From Echinostoma caproni (lineage: Eukaryota; Platyhelminthes; Trematoda; Plagiorchiida; Echinostomatidae): 64,000 nt of DNA. The notes beneath the pieces were generated by a model. The model was not told the DNA's origin. It saw only the letters and a program-made list of their open reading frames with translations, and did no database searches. The stretch is taken from the NCBI GenBank assembly GCA_900618425.1, contig UZAN01039373.1, positions 22,546 through 86,545 of the forward strand. The letters run 5' to 3'. Numbering within the stretch: position 1 is the stretch's first letter; every line of letters begins with the position of its first letter. Below, in pieces: positions 57,614-64,000 of the stretch. The position numbers and the translations under genes are program-made.

Positions 57614-58282
57614 GAACATTCAAACCGGTCGGTCGTTGACAATAAATATCACAGACTACACATCCAAATTGCACTGGATTGACTATTTATGAATCCCTTC
57701 ATTATTCGACTCCTGGTTGTTTACTATTCGTTACATTAATCACGCAGAACTCATGAACGTGTCCCTGAGAGAGCAATTCTGTTGTACTGTACATCCGTGG
57801 TTATCAGTGACTTTCCTATAATCGGACAAAAGAATCATCTGTTTGTGAACTCAATGTGTAATGCGATAATATTATGCAGTGATGGTTGTGACAGACTGCG
57901 CCTATTTCACTGTGCTTTTGTGGATTTTTATTACCCATTCTATTCCATTTGAAGGGAAAGGACGTGTGTTAAATCAGCGTCAAAAAAGCATTAGACTGGC
58001 TGTTTGAGGTCCAGTATATCATTTGGAGACTGCCGTGACGAAATGTGGATGACAGGACGATTTCTAGTGATTGTCTTGTAGTATGTTGCCTTTGGAGTAC
58101 GATTCACATATTCAGAATTTCAAAAGATAATCCTTCAATAGATAATAGAACTACCGAAGAATAAATAAATTAAACCATATTGAAGATTGATGTTTCCTGG
58201 TAAGCTCAAAGATATATGCTCATGCTGAACTCATATTAAGGCAAATATGGCATTTTCTCAATATTTATTTCCTCCTTCCTAG

Positions 58283-58446
58283 CACCAAAACGATTTTCAA
58301 AACGATGTCGACCAAGAAAACCGTGCATGCATTTGTTACAGTTAATCATCGGATCGGTTAGTGAACTAAAAAGGTTTTTGAAAAATGTGTCATCTCTTGA
58401 GGAACTCTACGGTGAAGTCGCCGGTGAAATACAAGAAGCAGATTTA
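58283..58446 (+). CDS. Internal exon candidate
   Basis: Strong acceptor (TTTCCTCCTTCCTAG) and donor (GATTTA/GTGAGA) bound 164 nt open in phase 1. The peptide begins basic (PKRFSKRCRPRKPC) and continues LIIGSVSELKRFLKNVSSLE, then LYGEVAGEIQEADL, a likely helix. The composition looks coding; no family recognised. It could follow the 57530 exon in the same gene. Confidence 0.45.
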
Positions 58447-58449
58447 GTG

Positions 58450-59375
58450 AGAGTTACCATGTGGTTGTATGGTTGACATATCGTCCCCATATCTCCTAGG
58501 CGTTTGAAAACTGGAAATATTGTACAAGTTACAAATATTTTGCTCCAAAGCATTTTTAGTCATTGATGCGACCTGCGGTCTGATGTCATCACGCTCATTA
58601 TTCATGTCCCTATAGTATTCTACCATGAGAGTTCATTTTACTACGATAGCTCACTTAAAACAACTCAAGGAAACTAGAAGGTGTTGCATATTTACATATT
58701 CACATATCAGCCAACTTATTTCTTTTGCACTAATTTTATGAAAAATATTCTGAGATTGTGCCATTCACCATTTAAACGTACAAACCCAGGTGACCTAGTT
58801 TAGTCTCCGAAGGCGACTTCACAAAGTAGAGAGATAAGGCTGACCTTCTTGTATGTGTGCGTAGTATGATCGCATTTCACAAGTTACAAATTGCTTTATT
58901 AATCCCAAACGTTTGATCTCATATGCTGAGACAAGAACTTCCTCGCCTCAGAGAAGTCACGCAGGTTGTTCACCGCCTGGGTTATTGCTCATTGTGCATC
59001 CCCCTGTTACTGATTCATGCCCTTTAGTGTGCGTGCATAACCTTTGTTACTCCTTGTTCGATATAAAATAATCTGTACTAGAGTTCGCCCGTTCGTCGTC
59101 ACATTAATTTGCGAGTACGTGTGCACGCAATTGTTAACAAGCATAGAAACGTTTACCCAGTAAATGAAGTTTGTTTCACACCTGTTCTGTGACTGAAAGG
59201 CCATTGTTGGTGTATTCCATCTGGGTTGGCCGCAAGATTAGGGTAGTGATATTGGGAAGGTTCAAGTCATGTTAAGTGCTTGGCACGGAATTAACTAACA
59301 GATTTTGTCTAGTTAAAAGTTTTAAAAAGAACGACATTAGATGAGCTGTCGACTTAATGGGTACTAGGGTTATGT
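58450..59375. other. No gene recognised
   Basis: Nothing supported. Confidence 0.3.
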
Positions 59376-59379
59376 AGTC

Positions 59380-59835
59380 ATGATTGGAGACAGTTCTAGA
59401 TCAGGACGGTTCCACTTAGTGCAATTTGATCATTTTTTAGATTCCCGTAAAATGTTTTGGTCCATGAGAGTTCATGAAACAAGGTTTCATTTTTTGGGAC
59501 GTTCAATGAACCCACTATCCAGTCACAATGAACTTCTTGAAGTAATTCTTTCCGGTATTTTCAGTGCAATGCACATTGATGCAGACCACAAAATCATCCA
59601 GCGCATACTTCACATCACTGACGGAGTGGACTGCCTTAATCCATTGCTAGCACTGGAATTAAAGTTTTTTATGTTTCTACTGCTCTTGATCGTCATTCTG
59701 TGTGTCGGTATACATATGCTGTATACAATAACTGTAACAACAAAGACAACAACAACAACGACGACCACGACCACGACCATGACGACAACAGCAACAAAAG
59801 AGCGAACAGCATGTCAGTTTTCTCGACCCGTATGA
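59380..59835 (+). CDS. Open frame with a membrane segment and threonine run
   Basis: 151 codons. The first 90 residues are mixed, followed by a 20-residue hydrophobic segment (FFMFLLLLIVILCVGIHML) and a threonine-rich run coded by the adjacent (ACN)n repeat, so the end of the frame is kept open by the microsatellite. It may be an exon of a single-pass membrane protein or chance. No family recognised. Confidence 0.2.
   Translation: MIGDSSRSGRFHLVQFDHFLDSRKMFWSMRVHETRFHFLGRSMNPLSSHNELLEVILSGIFSAMHIDADHKIIQRILHITDGVDCLNPLLALELKFFMFLLLLIVILCVGIHMLYTITVTTKTTTTTTTTTTTMTTTATKERTACQFSRPV
59739..59800. repeat. (ACA/ACG/ACC)n microsatellite
   Basis: Trinucleotide run of CAA, CGA and CCA units, interrupted. 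Confidence 0.9.
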
Positions 59836-60080
59836 TGATGCGTACGCCAACTGACGCAACACCACTTGTGGCCATTTATTATTTTGCTAGATAATTGAAC
59901 CATATATGTGAATGACTGAAGCGGGACTTCGAGATGAAACATCTAGTCTCCAGTTTGTTATTATGCAGTGATAGGAATATTTAACTATTAACACATCGTT
60001 TCGTTGCCATGAAATATGTACTATCACAGCAACAGTGATTTATAGGTGTATAAAGCTTATATTGTTTTCACTGAATTTAG

Positions 60081-60089
60081 CAATCACTG
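60081..60089 (+). CDS. Candidate 9-nt micro-exon
   Basis: Excellent acceptor (TGTTTTCACTGAATTTAG) and donor (CTG/GTGAGTATT) nine bases apart. Symmetric in length, but so short that chance is likely. Confidence 0.15.
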
Positions 60090-60222
60090 GTGAGTATTGC
60101 ATGTTGTATTGCGGTTCACAACCATTTTCTCCCAAGACTATCTGTGGGCTTTAAGTTGAATTTGCATGGTGTAATACACGAAGATTATTTTGATTGGATG
60201 TGAATCTAAATATCGGTAACAG

Positions 60223-60412
60223 TTCAGCATACTGTCAGTGGCATCCGCGACGATGCGATTTGTCAGTGAACAAAAAGGAGACTACAGATATACGCACACG
60301 GCTGACTGTTCACTTAGGACTTGTAAATATGTGCGTGGAGGGTCACGAGACTGAACAAATTCGCCCCATCATTCCACCAGCGTTTCAGAATTGCAGAGGT
60401 GTGCTCATCTAG
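60223..60412 (+). CDS. Weak exon candidate
   Basis: After an acceptor-like ATCGGTAACAG two plus-strand frames stay open for 40-60 codons. The composition is plausible but phase is undecided. No family recognised. Confidence 0.15.
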
Positions 60413-60419
60413 ACATCCA

Positions 60420-61940
60420 ATGTTTCGGCAGTTGCGAGGTAAATTTTCTTAGCAGCCTCGGTGAGATGAACGTTCTCTATGATCATGTTAATCAGATACT
60501 GTGACAAATTTGTTTGCAACGCTATTGTGACGCCAAAGTTAATTACATTATTATAGGGGTGTTCATTAAGTACAAAGCTAATGAAGCGTGAACTCCTTAG
60601 CTAGAAAGCACTGTACAGCTGCTCCGATTTGGTTGCGTTCCACCAACATGGCGAATCCATCGACCCAACTGGCGATCGCAACCATAGCCTCGTTGTGTTC
60701 ACGGTAGTTAAATGAAAAGCCGGAGCACAGCATCTTTCCAATTACCTATCACTTCTATTTAACCCGATTGAGAAAGCATCACTCTCATTATAAGGGAATG
60801 TCTTAGGTCGTGAGTTGAGCAGAGGTGACTTGATTCAAACATGAATGCACTGATTATTCCTCAGCATTACTTTCACAAGAAAACTAGGAACCGTCCCAAG
60901 ACATCGGTTAACATATCGTCAGAAGCCACTATTCTGCGACAACATGGGCCCAGTCGATACGCAGTCTAAGGTGAACTAGATGCCTAGAAGTCCTGCTGAT
61001 ATGTTTTAGGAGCAAACATTGACCCAGAAGTAGTCAAACGAACGAACGTTCATCTGAATTCACTCTGTTTTCTGATAAGCAGGATTCGAATGGTTCTCAT
61101 TACGCATTGAAGGGTTGAAGGGTTGCGGCCACAAAGCTTTTGGAAGGTACTCAGCAACATATTTGAAAAGAGCCGCTCTAATCCCTACCACATGCGTAGT
61201 TTGCCTTTAGTCCTGACTTGGACATGACACAAATCATCCGGAAACATTTGCCGAAAGGTTGAATTGGAAAGTAATGATTTACAATGCAAAACATGAAACA
61301 GAGGTACTTCTGAATTTCATAATATTGACAGAACATAATTTTAAATCTCACAGTGTTTAAAAAAATGGATAGAATGCATATGGGGATGTGCAGTTTTTCT
61401 TTTACATTAAATATACGTTCTTATTTCAGTTTCAATGAAAATATATTGAGCTACCGACTAAGCTGTCGTTTGAAGTCCGCGAAAAAGTAATAGTGGCATA
61501 TATGAAAGTTACAATAAACCCAGCGATCAAGGGTGATTAGTTGACTGACAAACCACATCAAATATATTTGTTCGTTTATTTGTTATTATGGAGACAAAAT
61601 GGGCACACATTCACTCGTATGTTACCTTATCTAAGAATTATCTAAAGAGAAAATAATTTGTTTGACCAATGGAAAGTATGACTTCCGAACGAGTTTGATT
61701 TGCTGTGGCATCTGCACATTCAATTAATGGATCTAAGCAAATTCTGTCCGTAAACCATAACCCTTAATCTACCACCAGGTACCATAGCAATGACGACGTA
61801 TACTTGCTTCACAGCACTTGCTATATCCCAGTAATGGGTGTACTGTGTACTGTGAGTTGAAATGTTTTCGTTTATGAAAGCCACTCTATGACTGTGTATT
61901 GATCTTATTTGACCATATCAAACAAACAGAAACAGAACGT
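60420..61940. other. No gene recognised
   Basis: Nothing supported. Confidence 0.3.
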
Positions 61941-61943
61941 ACA

Positions 61944-62293
61944 AGCAAGTTTGAAAAATACGGTGTTCCCAATTTGGTTTTGGGCACGGTCACGCTGGAC
62001 CAGCAATCCACGAATTTTTCCAATCGTTCTCTACCCGAGTAGTGTGACACTTCTGTTCGTTGTCTGGTTTCAGCCGGTTCGTTGGTGAGACCAATTGTGC
62101 CTGGCACCGAGAGATTGATGGGTACATCGCAGCTGGCCGGTTGAAGATGATTTGCAAATACGGCGGTCGATGTCCCATAGTCAATGGGCATCTGTCCATA
62201 CATGTCCAACGCGATCGGTTTAGCGGTGAGCAAAGGAACCCGTAGGCGGCAACGATTTCCTCGAGCAAGAAAGATATCTTTAGTGGTCAAGGT
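61944..62293 (-). CDS. Coding exon candidate of unknown family
   Basis: On the minus strand a strong acceptor (TTTACTTTTTGACTTTTAG) opens a 350-nt exon and a good donor GTACGT closes it. One phase is open over the full length (about 116 codons): TLTTKDIFLARGNRCRLRV, ALDMYGQMPIDYGTSTAVF, VPGTIGLTNEPAETR, TVPKTKLGTPYF. Local G+C is higher than in the flanks. A second frame is open over 92 codons, so phase is not beyond doubt. No domain recognised. A LINE remnant begins just upstream, on the other strand. Confidence 0.5.
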
Positions 62294-62329
62294 CTAAAAG
62301 TCAAAAAGTAAACGAAATCCACATCAAGT

Positions 62330-63485
62330 GGCATTAAGAAAGTTACGTCGGTTCAGTTTGCGTTCAAACCCAACAGATCTACACTGGATGGTCTGCATAC
62401 TCTAATTCAGTTTATTATTTAGTCGTTGAACAATTCAGACAAGTTTGTATGTTGTGTTGTTCTTGACTATTCGTCCACGTTTGACTATGTTTCGCGTGCA
62501 TTCCTTCTTAGGAATCTTGCTTCTTTTGACACTGAGAAACAAATGCTCCCATGACTTTCTAACTATTCCTAACCCTGCATATTTAAATAAAAACTTCTAG
62601 TTAATAATTCCGTTGTGCTTCAAGGTGCTGTTCTATCTCTGTATCGCTTTTCTGGATTGCATTAATGACCTTTGTGTCCTAATCTCCACATACATTCAAA
62701 AGCATTCTGTCGTTTTCTGGCAGATGATTTCTCCTGCTTCGGAATTTATTTCCTTCACTAACCCCCCCCCCTGAATCCAACAGTTCTCAAAGAATCTGGT
62801 CTAAGTCTTATCACACACAGGTGCCTGATGTATCGGTTCCATTTTATCACTCTTCATCTCTCAGGAACTCTGCTACCCTTAAGTGTAGCCCTGTATCTTC
62901 AGTGATATTTGTCAAGTACCTGGGTGTCACCATCGACAGTAATCCCCGGTGGTCTATACACTTACAAATGTATGGGGAAAATGAGGTGGATCTCCTTTCA
63001 GCTACAGAAACTCAGGCAATTCGGAACCCCACATTCAGCTCCATTCTCTTTAGTTAACGAATGCATCTTTTCAAACCTGTAACTTCCTTGCAGTATTTCA
63101 CAGGGCCTTTGAAACAAGACTTCAAAACTATTCGTAGTGATTAGGTGATACTTGATCCTGTATCACTGATTTCTGTTGATTCCTCAATCGCACAGCTTAT
63201 TAATGGACAGATCGACTTTTGTACTGTTTGCCAATACGATTCTAGACGGTCGTCTTCACTTACTACTGTTTGGTTGACTCTCATATTGTTCTAATGAGTA
63301 CACACGCCTCTCCATTTGTCATCAACCCTCTTGTATAAACATTTATAAAAGTTCCCTAGTACCATACTTGGCCGAAATTCCCATCACCAGGAAACCGGTT
63401 AGTTAGGGAATTACGTCAGAAGTTGTTGAATGAATTGAACTTTAGAGACATTCTTCACGATGAACGTCATACACATTGAAATAAA
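62330..63485 (+). mobile_element. CR1-like LINE remnant, reverse transcriptase region
   Basis: Plus-strand RT pieces in order: STLDGLHTLIQFII, VVLDYSSTFDYVSRAF near 62.47 kb, VVLQGAVLSLYRF near 62.62 kb, then FVKYLGVTIDSNPRWSIH at 62.91-62.96 kb in an open part (62821-63057), and a decayed tail ending near 63.48 kb at an AATAAAACTT. The YADD box is not recognisable. Same family as the 24.5- and 29.3-kb copies. Confidence 0.8.
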
Positions 63486-63489
63486 ACTT

Positions 63490-64000
63490 ATTCAGTGTGA
63501 AGACCAGTGTTGAACTGAAATGTAACCATACTAGCTCAAACAAGTTTACCAAATACGAATGAATAAGTAAAATAACGAGTCCAACTATAGTAGGGAGGCT
63601 TTCTTAATGAATTATTCTTTCTTGGAGGCACATATTCAAAGTTTTTGTTTCTGAAAACGCTTTTCACTAACTCTGCGTTCTGTGTAAATTTACGATTCTG
63701 TATTTCGTACTTTTGCCTGACAAGGCCAACAAAGTAATCGGATGCCTCAAAGTATCTAGTTCTGTTTAAATCCCAATTTCAGTTTGTTGTCTTACTTACA
63801 TATATGCATACATGCGAACAACCTCGATTTTGTTCCTTTTGCACGGTATTTGTGATCCTCCACACAGAAAACATTCTCTTCTTCAAGGATTACCAACCGC
63901 AACGCATTCTGAGTGGCTTGAATGATATGTTAAAGGTTAGAGATTGTTCCAAGTACAGAACAGTGAGCAGAACCATGAAACTATAGATCGAGTGCGAGAC
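63490..64000. other. No gene recognised
   Basis: Nothing supported to the end of the window. Confidence 0.3.

Noticed and set aside
1..64000. CRISPR arrays, bacterial operons, phage or plasmid genes
   Set aside because: No regularly spaced repeats, no ribosome-binding-site-led gene blocks and no prokaryotic protein families. Everything recognisable is eukaryotic.

Overview
This window reads as eukaryotic DNA, most likely from a parasitic flatworm (trematode-like). There are no bacterial gene blocks. Open frames are short and broken, and roughly a third of the sequence is retroelement debris. The repeat set is what flatworms carry: RTE- and CR1-like LINEs, Penelope-like elements with a GIY-YIG endonuclease, a BEL/Pao LTR-element remnant, and tRNA-derived SINEs, one family of which carries hammerhead-ribozyme-like motifs. 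Putative exons are small, several introns would be only about 29-110 nt, and some exons would be 12-30 nt and divisible by three, as in flatworm micro-exon genes. The assignment is by inference; no rRNA or marker gene is present.

Layout. 0.4-6.4 kb: a dispersed set of plus-strand micro-exon candidates, with an RTE LINE remnant at 4.2-5.2 kb and a candidate cysteine-rich/transmembrane exon at 5.4 kb. 6.7-11.6 kb: a chain of plus-strand exon candidates whose reading phases mostly fit each other; a PKD-like beta-sandwich motif lies at 10.0-10.3 kb and a second weaker one at 11.3-11.6 kb (polycystin/PKD-type gene, partial). 13.3-18.8 kb: isolated exon candidates and a BEL/Pao remnant on the minus strand. 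20.2-21.6 kb: a Penelope-like element between two nearly identical 263-bp inverted repeats. 24.5-27.1 and 29.3-31.0 kb: CR1-like LINE copies in opposite orientations. 32.0-37.4 kb: tRNA-SINEs and a Penelope element apparently split by a long foldback repeat and a minus-strand LINE. 37.8-38.0 kb: inverted hammerhead/tRNA SINE pair. 38.4-44.4 kb: LINE copies stacked in tandem, interrupted by a 607-bp assembly gap, then a solo Penelope terminal repeat. 44.7-51.8 kb: sparse, with decayed SINEs. 52.7-53.2 kb: one minus-strand exon with the C-lobe of a protein-kinase-like domain. 56.9-58.5 kb: paired tRNA-SINEs, a long imperfect palindrome, and two plus-strand exon candidates. 61.9-62.3 kb: a minus-strand coding exon candidate, followed by another LINE remnant to 63.5 kb.

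How sure. The retroelement calls rest on well-known protein motifs and internal repetition and are strong. Host-gene exons are inferred by eye from splice-site consensus and open phase; no transcript evidence was available, so most carry low to middling confidence. The kinase-like exon and the 61.9-kb and 18.6-kb exons are the best single host-coding calls, and the 6.7-11.6 kb chain is the best multi-exon model.
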